A stretch of 64,000 nucleotides of DNA from Carboxylicivirga sp964602515 (GTDB lineage Bacteria; Bacteroidota; Bacteroidia; Bacteroidales; Marinilabiliaceae), in contig CAZRRJ010000006.1 of the NCBI GenBank assembly GCA_964602515.1, forward strand, positions 1 through 64,000. Direction: 5' to 3'. Below are positions 36,515 to 47,000 of this stretch, one piece after another. The notes below the pieces were generated by a model. The model was given only the letters and a program-made list of their open reading frames with translations, was not told where the DNA came from and searched no databases. The number at the start of each line of letters is the position of its first letter. The first letter of the stretch is position 1. Made by a program: the position numbers and the translations under genes.

Positions 36515-37204
36515 CTGTTTTTCAGTTTTTTATAAATTCTGCTCTCCTCTTAAATCAAGAGCACAAATCACAATAATTTAACAACACCAAAGTTAATAAA
36601 AGTAATAACCTGGAGTTGATATATAATAATTGTCTCAGAGCACTTATTAATATTGATTTTCAAGGTACAACATTGATTAATCAGAAGTGTATAGCGGCTA
36701 TACCAAACAGGTACAATGCTGAAACTATATGTTTATAAATGTTTTTATGTGGGCTTTTCATGAAAATACTAATCTACTTTCCTTAAAGTTTACTTAGATA
36801 GCTCATTATTCCAATAAAATTTATTTTTCAGTTCTGTACTTTTATAAAATCTGAGTTCTATAATTGTAAAATTGACCATTGGTTAATACCTTAATTTAAA
36901 GTCAGCCTTTCTTACATAAATAAACCAGATCCGCAGCCTGCCTTACAATCTATAAAAGAACCTTGAAAAGCAGTATAAGCTATTTGCCAGATTTATTTGA
37001 TTCAGACAATCTTCAGCGCTTTTTTAATCAAATAATTGGCATAAGAAAAATAAATGCAGTACTTTTGCGCCCGATTATTATCCGATTCGAAAGGTATATA
37101 CATCTGTTTCATAATGATTGGGGTGGGATCTGATTATTAAGAAGGGATGTTTTTTGCCTTTGCAAACTGTTTTATTAATAAGTCGAATTTTAAAAAGGAA
37201 GACT
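36515..37204. other. Divergent intergenic region with the rplM promoter and leader
   Basis: No gene is supported. The last 170 bases hold the rplM promoter (37036-37067) and a leader of about 130 bases, which is long for this genome. The rest is AT-rich without recognised structure. Confidence 0.5.
37036..37067 (+). promoter_or_regulatory. Promoter of the rplM-rpsI(-rpsB-tsf) cluster
   Basis: TTGG at 37036-37039, a 20-base spacer and TACTTTTG at 37060-37067 fit the Bacteroidota consensus. Transcription should start about 7 bases later, leaving a leader of roughly 130 bases before the GTG start of rplM, room for ribosomal-protein feedback structure. Confidence 0.65.
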
Positions 37205-37660
37205 GTGGATACGTTAAGTTACAAAACGATTTCAGCTAACAAAGCTACTGCCAACAAAGAGTGGGTTGTGGTGGATGCTGCTGATATGGTATTGGGTCGT
37301 TTGGCAACAAAAGTTGCTAAATTACTCAGAGGTAAGTATAAGCCAAATTATACACCTCATGTGGATTGCGGAGATAATGTGATTATCTTAAACGCAGACA
37401 AAATCAAAATGACTGGCAACAAGTGGGACCAGCGTTTATTTTTCTACCATAGCGGATATCCAGGAGGACGCAAAGATGTTACTCCAGCACAAATGTTCGC
37501 TAAAAAGCCAGAGAGATTAGTTGAAAGAGCTATCAAAGGTATGTTACCTAAGAACCGTCTTGGTCGTCAGCTTTTCAGAAACCTATACGTATATGTAGGA
37601 ACTGAGCATAAGCATGAAGCTCAACAACCTAAAGTAATTGATATTAACGCCATTAAATAA
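37205..37660 (+). CDS. rplM: 50S ribosomal protein L13
   Basis: A 151-residue L13. The GTG at 37205 is chosen as start because it gives MDTLSYKTISANKATANKEW, the expected Bacteroidota N-terminus. An ATG at 37118 would add 29 residues with no likeness to L13. WVVVDAADMVLGRLATKVAKLL, PNYTPHVDCGDNVI and RAIKGMLPKNRLGRQLFRNL are conserved L13 segments. The protein binds early in 50S assembly. rpsI follows after 5 bases in the classic L13-S9 operon. Confidence 0.95.
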   Translation: MDTLSYKTISANKATANKEWVVVDAADMVLGRLATKVAKLLRGKYKPNYTPHVDCGDNVIILNADKIKMTGNKWDQRLFFYHSGYPGGRKDVTPAQMFAKKPERLVERAIKGMLPKNRLGRQLFRNLYVYVGTEHKHEAQQPKVIDINAIK

Positions 37661-37665
37661 TTATT

Positions 37666-38052
37666 ATGGAAGTAATTAATGCTATTGGTAGAAGAAAAGA
37701 AGCAGTTGCTCGTATTTACCTGAGCGAAGGTAATGGTACTATCACCATCAATAAGCGCGACTTAGCGCAATATTTCCCTGCTGCAACATTACAGTACATC
37801 GTAAAACAACCTTTAAATGTTATTGGCGTTGCTGATAACTATGACATAAAGATTAATCTTTATGGTGGTGGTGTTAAAGGTCAGGCCGAGGCCGTGCGCC
37901 TTGCTATTTCACGTGCACTTGTAAAAATTGATGCTGAAAATAAGCCGGCGTTGAAAGCTGAAGGTTTCATGACTCGTGATTCACGTGTTGTTGAACGTAA
38001 GAAGCCAGGTCGTCCTAAAGCACGTAAGAGATTCCAGTTCTCTAAACGTTAA
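37666..38052 (+). CDS. rpsI: 30S ribosomal protein S9
   Basis: A 128-residue, full-length S9. AIGRRKEAVARIYLSEGNGTI opens it, GGGVKGQAEAVRLAISRALV is the conserved middle, and the C-terminus KKPGRPKARKRFQFSKR ends in the basic tail whose last arginine-type residue reaches the P-site tRNA (here Lys-Arg). It is 5 bases after rplM and 111 bases before rpsB. Confidence 0.98.
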   Translation: MEVINAIGRRKEAVARIYLSEGNGTITINKRDLAQYFPAATLQYIVKQPLNVIGVADNYDIKINLYGGGVKGQAEAVRLAISRALVKIDAENKPALKAEGFMTRDSRVVERKKPGRPKARKRFQFSKR

Positions 38053-38163
38053 TATTTATCAGGTGTGTTTAGTATCTAAATCTTTAAGACTTCTCAATTT
38101 AATTTTGGGGAACTACTCAAAGATTGATTTAAACAGAATGTAAACAACTTTAAAAAGATTAAA

Positions 38164-38985
38164 ATGCCTAGAGTTAATTTCGAGGAATTATTAGAAGCCG
38201 GAGTACATTTCGGTCACTTAAGAAGAAAGTGGAACCCAGCCATGGCGCCATACATTTTTATGGAGCGTAATGGAATCCACATTTTAGATCTTCACAAAAC
38301 AGCTGTGAAAATTGATGAAGCTGCTGCTGCACTTAAACAGATTGCAAAATCGGGTCGGAAAGTGTTGTTTGTAGCAACTAAAAAACAAGCGAAAGAAATC
38401 ATCGCCAACAAGGTTGGAGGTGTTAATATGCCTTATGTTACAGAGCGTTGGCCAGGTGGTATGCTTACCAACTTTCCAACAATACGTAAAGCAGTGAAAA
38501 AGATGACTTCTATCGACAAATTAATGGTTGATCCTTCATGGAAAAACTTGTCGAAAAGAGAAAAACTTCAGATCACTCGTCAACGTGCAAAGCTTGAGAA
38601 AACATTAGGTAGTATTGCTGATTTAACACGTCTTCCTGCTGCAATGTTTGTTATTGACGTAATGAAAGAACACATTGCTGTTAAAGAAGCTATTCGTTTG
38701 AATATCCCGGTATTTGGTATCGTTGACACTAACTCCGATCCATCAAACATAGACTATGTAATTCCTGCTAACGATGACGCAACAAAATCCATCGAGCTAA
38801 TTACAGACGTGATGACCAAGGCTATTCAGGAAGGTTTGAGCGAAAGAAAGATAGAGAAAGATAGCGAAGGATCGAAAGAAAAGAAATCTCGTGCTAAAAA
38901 GTCTGAGCCGGCGAAAGCTCCTGCTAAAAAAGAAGAGAAAGTAGTTGAAGAAGAAAAAACTTCTGAAGAGACTACAAAAGAGTAA
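38164..38985 (+). CDS. rpsB: 30S ribosomal protein S2 with a lysine/glutamate-rich tail
   Basis: A 273-residue S2. Residues 1-225 form the ordinary S2 fold (EELLEAGVHFGHLRRKWNPA, YVTERWPGGMLTNFPTIRK, FGIVDTNSDPSNIDYVIPANDDA). After about 228 comes a charged, low-complexity extension rich in K, E, S and A that is absent from E. coli S2 but common in length-variable form in Bacteroidota. The tail is probably disordered. tsf follows after 30 bases, the conserved rpsB-tsf pair. Confidence 0.97.
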   Translation: MPRVNFEELLEAGVHFGHLRRKWNPAMAPYIFMERNGIHILDLHKTAVKIDEAAAALKQIAKSGRKVLFVATKKQAKEIIANKVGGVNMPYVTERWPGGMLTNFPTIRKAVKKMTSIDKLMVDPSWKNLSKREKLQITRQRAKLEKTLGSIADLTRLPAAMFVIDVMKEHIAVKEAIRLNIPVFGIVDTNSDPSNIDYVIPANDDATKSIELITDVMTKAIQEGLSERKIEKDSEGSKEKKSRAKKSEPAKAPAKKEEKVVEEEKTSEETTKE

Positions 38986-39015
38986 TTCGATTTAATCAAT
39001 TTAAAAAGATATATC

Positions 39016-39843
39016 ATGGCTATCACTGCTGCTGACGTAAGCAAACTAAGAAAGAGTACCGGTGCCGGTATGATGGATTGTAAAAAGGCACTAACAGAAG
39101 CTGAAGGCGATTTTGACAAAGCTGTTGAAATCATCCGAAAAAAAGGACAAGCAATTGCTAACAAGCGTGCTGACCGCGAAGCAACTGAGGGTGTTGTATT
39201 AGCTAAAGTATCAGAAGACGGTAAGCATGGTGCGTTAATCGTATTAAATTGCGAAACTGACTTCGTTGCTAAGAATGAAAGCTTCGTTGACTTTGCTACT
39301 TCAATCCTTGACGTTGCATTAGCTAACAAACCTGCTGATCTTGATGCTTTAAAAGCTGCTGACCTTAATGGTCGCCCAGTAATTGAATTAATTACAGAGC
39401 AAACTGGTGTAATTGGTGAAAAACTTGATTTAGCAGCATATGAAACAATATCTGCAGAATCAGTAATTGCATACATCCACGCTGGAAATAAACTAGCTAC
39501 TTTAGTTGGTTTCAATCAGGAAGGTGTTAATCAGGAAGCTGCTAAAAACGTAGCTATGCAAGCTGCTGCAATGGCTCCTGTTGCTTTAGATGCTGACAGT
39601 GTTCCTGCTGATGTTAAAGAGAAAGAGCTTGAAATTGGTAAGGAAATGGCACGTAACGAAGGTAAGCCTGAGGCAATGTTGGAAAAGATTGCAATGGGTC
39701 GTTTGAACAAGTTCTTCAAAGAAAGTACTTTGATGGAACAAGCCTTTGTTAAGGACAATAAAGTTTCTATAAAGCAATACCTTGAAAGTGTAAGCAAAGG
39801 ATTAATTGCTGTTGATTTCAAGCGTTTTACATTAAATGGCTAG
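39016..39843 (+). CDS. tsf: Elongation factor Ts
   Basis: A 275-residue guanine-nucleotide exchange factor for EF-Tu. The N-terminal UBA-like domain begins AADVSKLRKSTGAGMMDCKKAL, and the core holds the essential TDFVAKN segment (about residues 80-86). VIAYIHAGNKLATLVGFN and MALEKIAMGRLNKFFKE-like sequences mark the second core half. Length matches the family. The cluster ends here with a strong terminator. Confidence 0.98.
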   Translation: MAITAADVSKLRKSTGAGMMDCKKALTEAEGDFDKAVEIIRKKGQAIANKRADREATEGVVLAKVSEDGKHGALIVLNCETDFVAKNESFVDFATSILDVALANKPADLDALKAADLNGRPVIELITEQTGVIGEKLDLAAYETISAESVIAYIHAGNKLATLVGFNQEGVNQEAAKNVAMQAAAMAPVALDADSVPADVKEKELEIGKEMARNEGKPEAMLEKIAMGRLNKFFKESTLMEQAFVKDNKVSIKQYLESVSKGLIAVDFKRFTLNG

Positions 39844-39867
39844 TATTTCTATACTACGTAATATATT

Positions 39868-39897
39868 AAGAGGGACGATTAGTCCCTCTTTTTTTGT
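39868..39897 (+). terminator. Terminator after tsf
   Basis: AAGAGGGAC pairs with GTCCCTCTT around a 5-base loop and is followed by a T run. It closes the ribosomal protein cluster 25 bases after tsf. Confidence 0.92.
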
Positions 39898-39961
39898 CGT
39901 AATATTTTCGATACCATATTCTACTTTCTGCAACGCTCTCGTTTCTCACAATATTAAGGCA

Positions 39962-39995
39962 TAAAAAAACACCTCCCAATATATTGAGAAGTGTT
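39962..39995 (-). terminator. Terminator of the tandem tRNA-Gln unit
   Basis: On the minus strand AACACTTCTCAA and TTGGGAGGTGTT pair (G-U pairs included) around a 4-base loop and run into a T run. It stands 7 bases beyond the 3' end of the second tRNA-Gln gene. Confidence 0.8.
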
Positions 39996-40002
39996 TCGTT
40001 AG

Positions 40003-40073
40003 TTGTCTCACAAGGATTTGAACCCTGACTAACTGGACCAAAACCAGTTGTGCTACCATTACACCATGAGACA
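40003..40073 (-). tRNA. tRNA-Gln (anticodon TTG), second of a tandem pair
   Basis: Read on the minus strand the 71-base gene has the acceptor stem TGTCTCA/TGAGACA and the D-arm GGTGTAATGGTAGC. The anticodon stem-loop is ACTGG-TTTTGGT-CCAGT with anticodon TTG, and the T-arm is CAGGG-TTCAAAT-CCTTG. The discriminator base is A, and CCA is not encoded. The sequence is identical to the copy 44 bases away. Confidence 0.95.
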
Positions 40074-40117
40074 AGCAAGACAAAAATAAACCTTCTCGTT
40101 TAAAGAAGGCTACTTAG

Positions 40118-40188
40118 TTGTCTCACAAGGATTTGAACCCTGACTAACTGGACCAAAACCAGTTGTGCTACCATTACACCATGAGACA
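40118..40188 (-). tRNA. tRNA-Gln (anticodon TTG), first of a tandem pair
   Basis: Same 71-base cloverleaf as the neighbouring copy, with TTG anticodon and no encoded CCA. On the minus strand this copy comes first; the two are separated by 44 bases holding a short inverted repeat (CCTTCTCGTTTAAAGAAGG) and probably share one precursor transcript. Confidence 0.95.
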
Positions 40189-40484
40189 ATTCCGTGCTTT
40201 TATTTTCAAAAGCGATGCAAATATAGAGAGTTTTTTTCTCAATCCAAGAAAAAATACAAAAAAAATATTTACCCTTGTAGCAATTACACTGCGGTATACA
40301 GCTAAAGTTTAAAGCTTTCAACAAGTTATTAAAAACAACTGCTTTGTATGTATTTTTTTAAGCCTCTATTTTAAACTCATTAGCCTATAATTGTTTTATA
40401 TTTTTACTAATCACTTCAACGATCTGATCTTTATTTTTATTAAAACCTTATTATCTTTAAAAACTGAACTAGTAAAAAACATCT

Positions 40485-43427
40485 ATGGTTACTTTAAAAC
40501 GGATCAATCTTATAACAGGCTGGACTCTTTTTGCTATATCAACATTACTATACTGGAGTACTATGGCTCCAACTGTTAGCCTGTGGGATTGCGGTGAATT
40601 TATAGCCTGTATGAATAAGCTGGAGGTAGGGCACCCACCAGGGGCACCCTTATACTTAATCTTGGGTAGGGTATTTAACCTGTTTGCTTTCGATGCCTCA
40701 TACATCGCATATACAGCCAACTTACTTTCTGTATTGGCCTCTGCAGCAACAGTTATGTTTCTCTACTTTTCAGCAGAACATATACTCAAGCATATTTTTA
40801 GTCAATATAGCAGCTCTGTAAAAGTATATTTAATAATTATCGTGCCTTCTGCTATAGGTGCAATGGCTTTTGCAGTTTCAGATACATTCTGGTTTTCAGC
40901 TGTTGAGGCTGAGGTGTATGCCTTATCTGTGTTTTTTACAGCCCTGTGCTTCTGGCTATTTTTAAAATGGGAAGAGTCGCATGAGCAGACTGGTTCTGGT
41001 TCTAGGTGGCTAATATTAATTGCTTATTTAACAGGCTTATCTGTAGGCGTACATTTGCTCAATCTTTTAATTATACCAGTCTTAATACTCTTAATTTTAC
41101 TGCGCAAAAATCCTTACTCATGGAAACTACTGCTTAAAGCTGTATTTGTTGGCGGTGGTATATTAGCTATATTGTTGTTTGGTGTTATACAAAACGGGCT
41201 GTGGTTGGCTGGTAAAGTTGAACTGATAGCTGTTAATAACTTTAAACTCCCTGTTAATACTGGATTGTTTCTATATACAATTTTCATCTTTGGAGCTTTG
41301 TTTTTTGCGGTTTTTAAAACCCGTCATAAGAATAACCGACTTCATATGCTTTCGTTAGTAGCACTGGTTTTTATGATTGGCTACTCTAGTTATGCTATGA
41401 TTATTATACGTGCTAAGGCAGGTACTCCCATTAATTTAAATGCCCCATCGAATGTATTTTCATTAGATAGTTTTCTAAACCGAGAGCAATATGCCCAGAA
41501 TCCTCTCTTATACGGGCAGTATTACAATACAGAAACAGCCAACTTGCTTTTTAAGGATTCGTACCGCTTTAATGGCAAAACTTACGAACATCTAAAAAAA
41601 ACGGACAAATATAATTATGCTCCTGAGGGGTGCGGATTATTTCCGCGAATGCACAGTAATAACCCAACGCACATTTATGGTTATAAACTGTGGGCGGATG
41701 CCAATCCTAATAGCAAAGAAAAACCCTCGTTTATAACCAACCTGCGTTTCTTTTTCAATTACCAGGTCAATCATATGTATGTGCGCTACTTGATGTGGAA
41801 TTTCTCCGGCAAGCAAAATGACGAACAAGGACACGGTGAATTACATAAAGGTAACTGGATAACTGGTATTCCTTTTATAGACCGAGCGATTGATGGACCT
41901 CAAAAGCACAGCTTATCCATTAATAATCCCTCTCGTAATACCTATTTTTTATTACCTTTATTACTAGGCATCGTTGGTATTGTCTTTCTGATTAAAACAG
42001 GTAGGAATGGCAAAAAATACCTTGCCATAACAGGACTGTTAATGCTTATGACTGGCCCAGTAATTATTCTTTACCTCAATCAAACGCCTTTTGAACCACG
42101 CGAGCGCGATTATGCATTTGTAGGTTCTTTCTTTGCATTTGCTTTGTTTATTAGTTTTGGAGCATTTGCAATTGCACATTTTATTTATAAAAAAACCAAA
42201 AGTAAGGTATCAACAGCATTGGGTTTATTACTTACAACAATGGCTGTTCCGGTATTAATGCTGGCTCAAAACTACAACGACCATAACCGATCGGGACGCA
42301 GATTTGCCTTAGAGCAAGCACGTAGTTACCTCAATTCATGCGAGCCCAATGCCATACTATTTACTTATGGTGATAATGATACTTACCCACTATGGTATGT
42401 ACAAGAGGTGGAAGGATACAGAACTGATATTCGTGTAATTAATTACGGATTAATGGGAGCAGACTGGTGCATACGTCAGTTAGGTAATGCTGTTAACAAC
42501 TCTAAAGCAATTGGCTTATCAATACCTCTTGAGCGTTATAAAACAGGTGATTTGGATTACGCCCTGTTAATGGATCAAAATACTGAACATGCACCTTTGC
42601 AAAGTGTAGTACATTTTATAGGCAGTAATACTGAAACGTCTAAACTACCTTTACAAAATGGTACAAAAGTAGACTATTCTCCGCTTAACCGATTTTCATT
42701 AGCTTATAACAATACAGATACCTTAAAATGGCAATGCCCTAAACGCGTGCTGTACAAAAATGATATTGCACTGCTTGACATACTGGCAACAAACAACTGG
42801 GAACGACCTGTTTACTTTACTATTGGTGCCGACCCGGAAATTTTTCTTGGCATGGAAAAACACTTGCGTTACGATGGGCTGGTTTATAAACTAATGCCTC
42901 ATACACAAAAAGAAGATACTGCCTTGTTCTTTGAGACAGAACAATTACTTGATATTTTTATGAATAAAGTGGACTTAGGCGATGGACATCAAGGGTATTA
43001 CGACCATTACTGCCGTCGTAATTTTGATGTAATGAAGTACCGCCAAATGAGTAACCTGTTGGCATCAGAACTACTTAAACAAGGCCGCAAAGAAGAAGCA
43101 AAACAAGTCATACTAAAAAGTCTTAAGGAGCTTCCTGTTGATGTAGCTCCTGATGCTAATGGTAACTTGTCCTTATTACATTTAGCTTACCAAACAGGAC
43201 TTAAAGAAGTGACGTTAAAACACTTCACTCATCTTTTACACCGCCATTTGAACAACCTGACTTGGTACGCCGCTTTATCGCATGGCAGACAACAAGCTGC
43301 TGTAGCCAGTTTTCAACAAGAGGTAGAAAAAGGTGAAATGATAAAGATGATACTTAATATAATTAATCAATCAGCATTAGAACAGGAGTTAAACTATATT
43401 TACAATAAACTAGGTTTGCATAACTAA
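40485..43427 (+). CDS. DUF2723 (GT117) multi-pass membrane protein, first of two
   Basis: A 980-residue inner-membrane protein of the DUF2723/glycosyltransferase 117 family. The N-terminal part holds the hallmark PTVSLWDCGEFIACMNKLEV and GHPPGAPLYLILGR (residues about 28-65), resembling the acidic first loop of GT-C lipid-sugar-dependent transferases. Eleven or more helices follow to about residue 590. The remainder is soluble, with TYGDNDTYPLWYVQEVEGYRT and a helical, TPR-like end. The family is presumed to transfer sugars from lipid carriers on the periplasmic side; acceptor unknown. A paralogue lies at 47871, beyond a propeller kinase. Confidence 0.88.
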   Translation: MVTLKRINLITGWTLFAISTLLYWSTMAPTVSLWDCGEFIACMNKLEVGHPPGAPLYLILGRVFNLFAFDASYIAYTANLLSVLASAATVMFLYFSAEHILKHIFSQYSSSVKVYLIIIVPSAIGAMAFAVSDTFWFSAVEAEVYALSVFFTALCFWLFLKWEESHEQTGSGSRWLILIAYLTGLSVGVHLLNLLIIPVLILLILLRKNPYSWKLLLKAVFVGGGILAILLFGVIQNGLWLAGKVELIAVNNFKLPVNTGLFLYTIFIFGALFFAVFKTRHKNNRLHMLSLVALVFMIGYSSYAMIIIRAKAGTPINLNAPSNVFSLDSFLNREQYAQNPLLYGQYYNTETANLLFKDSYRFNGKTYEHLKKTDKYNYAPEGCGLFPRMHSNNPTHIYGYKLWADANPNSKEKPSFITNLRFFFNYQVNHMYVRYLMWNFSGKQNDEQGHGELHKGNWITGIPFIDRAIDGPQKHSLSINNPSRNTYFLLPLLLGIVGIVFLIKTGRNGKKYLAITGLLMLMTGPVIILYLNQTPFEPRERDYAFVGSFFAFALFISFGAFAIAHFIYKKTKSKVSTALGLLLTTMAVPVLMLAQNYNDHNRSGRRFALEQARSYLNSCEPNAILFTYGDNDTYPLWYVQEVEGYRTDIRVINYGLMGADWCIRQLGNAVNNSKAIGLSIPLERYKTGDLDYALLMDQNTEHAPLQSVVHFIGSNTETSKLPLQNGTKVDYSPLNRFSLAYNNTDTLKWQCPKRVLYKNDIALLDILATNNWERPVYFTIGADPEIFLGMEKHLRYDGLVYKLMPHTQKEDTALFFETEQLLDIFMNKVDLGDGHQGYYDHYCRRNFDVMKYRQMSNLLASELLKQGRKEEAKQVILKSLKELPVDVAPDANGNLSLLHLAYQTGLKEVTLKHFTHLLHRHLNNLTWYAALSHGRQQAAVASFQQEVEKGEMIKMILNIINQSALEQELNYIYNKLGLHN

Positions 43428-43480
43428 TTATTATGATTATATTTGTTATATTTTAACAATACTCATATTATAGAATTATT

Positions 43481-43906
43481 ATGAAAGTCATTCAAAGCCT
43501 CTTATTACTTTTAGTTATTACAAATTCTGTTTTTGCACAAAAAAGTGAAGCAAGAAGAAATCTGTACCAATCGAAAATAGAGAGTTACACAAAACTTAAA
43601 AAAGCCGGAAATACCATAGGAATAGTAGGTGGTGGATTAACATTAATGGGAGTAGCACTGGCAACATCTGCGAATTGGGAAACAACAACAGATGAATATG
43701 GCTTCCAAACAGTCAATACTAACACATCAGGAGCCATTGGTGTGTTATCCATATGCTTTGGAGTTCCGTTGGCGATTACCGGCATTATCCTCAATTCAAA
43801 TGGTAAACGTAAGGTTGCCGAATACACAAAAAAACTGGAGAATATAGATGTGGGTTACTATGAACAAGGTTTGCAAAAAGGATTGACATTAGCCATCCGA
43901 TTTTGA
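43481..43906 (+). CDS. Small membrane protein of unknown function
   Basis: A 141-residue protein with a signal peptide (MKVIQSLLLLLVITNSVFAQ). Two hydrophobic glycine-rich segments follow (NTIGIVGGGLTLMGVALATSA at about 45-65 and GVLSICFGVPLAITGIILNS at about 87-106), separated by a polar loop TDEYGFQTVNTNTSG. The C-terminus KGLTLAIRF ends in phenylalanine. No family was recognised. It follows the first DUF2723 gene by 53 bases and may be co-transcribed. Confidence 0.7.
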   Translation: MKVIQSLLLLLVITNSVFAQKSEARRNLYQSKIESYTKLKKAGNTIGIVGGGLTLMGVALATSANWETTTDEYGFQTVNTNTSGAIGVLSICFGVPLAITGIILNSNGKRKVAEYTKKLENIDVGYYEQGLQKGLTLAIRF

Positions 43907-44051
43907 GCATACTCTTGGTATAAATATATCATATGGGCACTAGGTCAATTGCATTGAAAGTTAAATATTTTAATAATAGTATCAGCTTTTGAGCTGTGCT
44001 CATCTTACATTAATTAATTTTATCTGCTTATTTCCTCAAGATTTATTTTAA

Positions 44052-47000
44052 TTATTCAGCACTATCATACTTAATTGTAAAGTAAAACTTTGAAAAATTA
44101 CCTAATACAGATTCTACCCAAATCTCTCCTCCTAATAGCTTTACAATTTCCTTGCATATTGATAAACCCAAACCAGTACCTTCATATAAACGTTCTCTAC
44201 CCATAGTAAGCTTGGTAAAGCTGTTAAAAATATTCCCCTGCTGCTCTTTGACAATTCCAATTCCGGTATCGCATACATAAAACAGGCAATAATTGGAACC
44301 ATCTTTCGTAATTTTAGATAAGCCAAGTGTAATATGTCCTTCATCGGTAAACTTAATGGCATTATCAATAAGGTTACATAACACCTGTTGTATTCTTAAT
44401 TTATCACTATATATTTTCCATTTGGCATTAACAAGTGTATCAACAACAAAAATATCAAGTCCTTTCTTTGTCAACGTTGTTTTATATTGCACAGTAAGGC
44501 TATTCAATAACTGTACTGGTGAAAACCATTCTGAACTAACTTCTACGACTCCGGCTTCAATTTTGCTTAAATCCAGAATATCATCAATCAGGCGAAGCAG
44601 AATATTACAATTCTCTGTTATAACTTTCAAATAATAAGACCTATCTTCAGGCTCAACAATACCGGATTCGAGCAGTGAAGAAAAACCAATAATCGCATTC
44701 ATAGGCGTTCTTATTTCATGACTTATATTGGCAAGAAAAGCTGACTTTAAACGATCACTTTCTTCAGCCTTTAGCTTAGCGGTAATAAGATCAGCCGTAC
44801 GCTCCTCCACTAACCTCTCAAGATGGTTTCGATGGGCATATAAATCTTCTTTCTGAGCTAAAATTTCTTCATTTTGTGATTCAATTTCCTCTTGCCTCTC
44901 CTCAAGCATTATATTAACCATTTGCAATTCATTGGTCCTCATATCTACTTGTTTTTCCAGCTTTAAGGTTTGTTCTTTCCAAATATACCTGCGGCGCATA
45001 TACGCGCCAATTAAAATAAATACAAACATAAAACCTACCAGTATCTTAAACCAGATCGTTTGGTAATATGGTGGTTGAATAATGATGCATATCATTTTTG
45101 CGTCTGGATTCCATACGCCATCATTATTGGCTGCTTTTACTTTAAAAATATATGTACCTGGTGTCATGTTAGAATATGCAGCAGTATGACCAAATCCATT
45201 ATCAACCCAATCCTTATCAAAATTCTGTAGCATATATTTAAATCGGTTCTTAGATGCGAAGGAGTAGTTAAGCGCTGAAAACTTAAACGTAAACGAATTT
45301 TCTTTATATGATAGATAAAGTGTATCCGTATAATGAACTGACTTCGATAACAAAGGCTCATCATCAGTCCTCTTATATTGCTCTGCTGCTCTGTTAAAAA
45401 CGGTTAAACCAGTTAACACAACTGGGGGTTTGTACGCATTAAAATATAAACTGTCAGGATGAAAGAAATTAAAACCTCCCAAACCTCCAAAAACCAACGA
45501 ACCATCAGGCAACTTTGTTGATGCTTCCTTATAAAACTCCTTATCCTGTATGCCGTCAACATGATTAAACTCTATAAACTGCCATGTTTCGGGGTTAAAC
45601 TTAACCAGTGTATTTGCTGTACTAAACCATATAAATCCATTATTATCCTCTTCTAGAGCAAAAATAACATCACTTCTAAGGCCATTCTTTTCACGCGTTA
45701 ATGACCGAAATGTACTTCCATCAGAGTTTAGCAGGTTTAAACCTCCAGCCGTACCAACCCATAATCTTTGCTTTGAATCAATTAACTGGGATATAACTCT
45801 ATTATCACTCAAACTACCTTCGATTTTAGTATCATGTCGAAAATAATCAACAAATTGTTTTTGCTCAGAATCAAAACGACACAAACCACCTCCATCTGTA
45901 CCAATCCAAATATTACCCTCTTTATCTCCTGTCACTGTCCAAACCAGATTTTCTAAAGCCTCCGGTTTATCAGTTTTATATGGTTGATATAAAGTAAAAT
46001 GAGCATTTCCTTCCTCCGAATATTCAAGACCAGCATCAGTACCTAACCACAATTCTCCTTTCGAGCTAAAAAATATATCACGCACATAATTATTACTTAA
46101 TTGCCCATACGAGACAGTATAGTTAGCCTTTGTCTGCTCAATATGACTAGTCTTAAATTCAATGGTATTAAAACCATGTCGTGTTGCTACTAATAATTTA
46201 TTATCGTGCCGTAATAAGGACAATACATTATTACCAGATATAATGGGATATTGATAAGGACAGTAGTTCTCCGGGAATTTCTTTTCCTTATAGTCATAAG
46301 CCAATATACCATTATTTCGCGTTCCTATTAACAGATTTCCATCCCAGTCAACAGCAAAGGCACGTGAGCTCGAACTTGTTACACCATCCGGAAAATCTTT
46401 ACGATTCGTCAGGTTAAACTTCTTAAAGTGAGGATCAATAACATTTAAACCATCAGAAGTACTTATCCAAATCATATCTTGTTTTGATGAAAATAAAATA
46501 TCAGTAACACGATTGCTACTAATAGATGACTCTCTTTTCAACTCATACTTCTGAACCTCAATTGTTTTATTCGTTGGCGAATAAATAAAAAGACCTGCGC
46601 CATGTGTTGCAATCCATACATTACCGTTTCTATCTTGTTTTAAGCGTGCTACATCTATCTGCCCCAATAAGGCAGTCAAGCGTTTGTCCAGCTCTCTTAA
46701 TTTAGGATCATCCAAAGTAAATTCAAACAGTCCACCAAATGCCGTACTAACAAAAAAGTGCCCTCGTGATACCTCAAGAATATCCCAGATCTGCCCCTTA
46801 AATTTCTTTTTTATTTCTTTTGACTCTGGATCATAAACTAAAATACCATCTCCCCATGTACAAATCCATATTTTTCCTTGGCTATCGCAATAAACCCTTC
46901 TTACTAAATTACTACTTTCACTTAGTTCCGGATACAGTGAAAAATCAATTCGTTGAATACTCCCGTTAAACGGGTTAATTGTAAATACACCACTTCCCCA

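Noticed and set aside
37118..37204. ATG-started N-terminal extension of L13
   Set aside because: The extra 29 residues are unlike any L13; the GTG at 37205 gives the expected N-terminus.
38826..39515. 229-codon minus-strand open frame across rpsB and tsf
   Set aside because: Its serine-rich composition comes from the complement of lysine/glutamate and alanine codons of the ribosomal genes; not a gene.
39866..40324. Minus-strand open frames over the tRNA-Gln pair
   Set aside because: They read through the tRNA genes; the cloverleaves explain the sequence.
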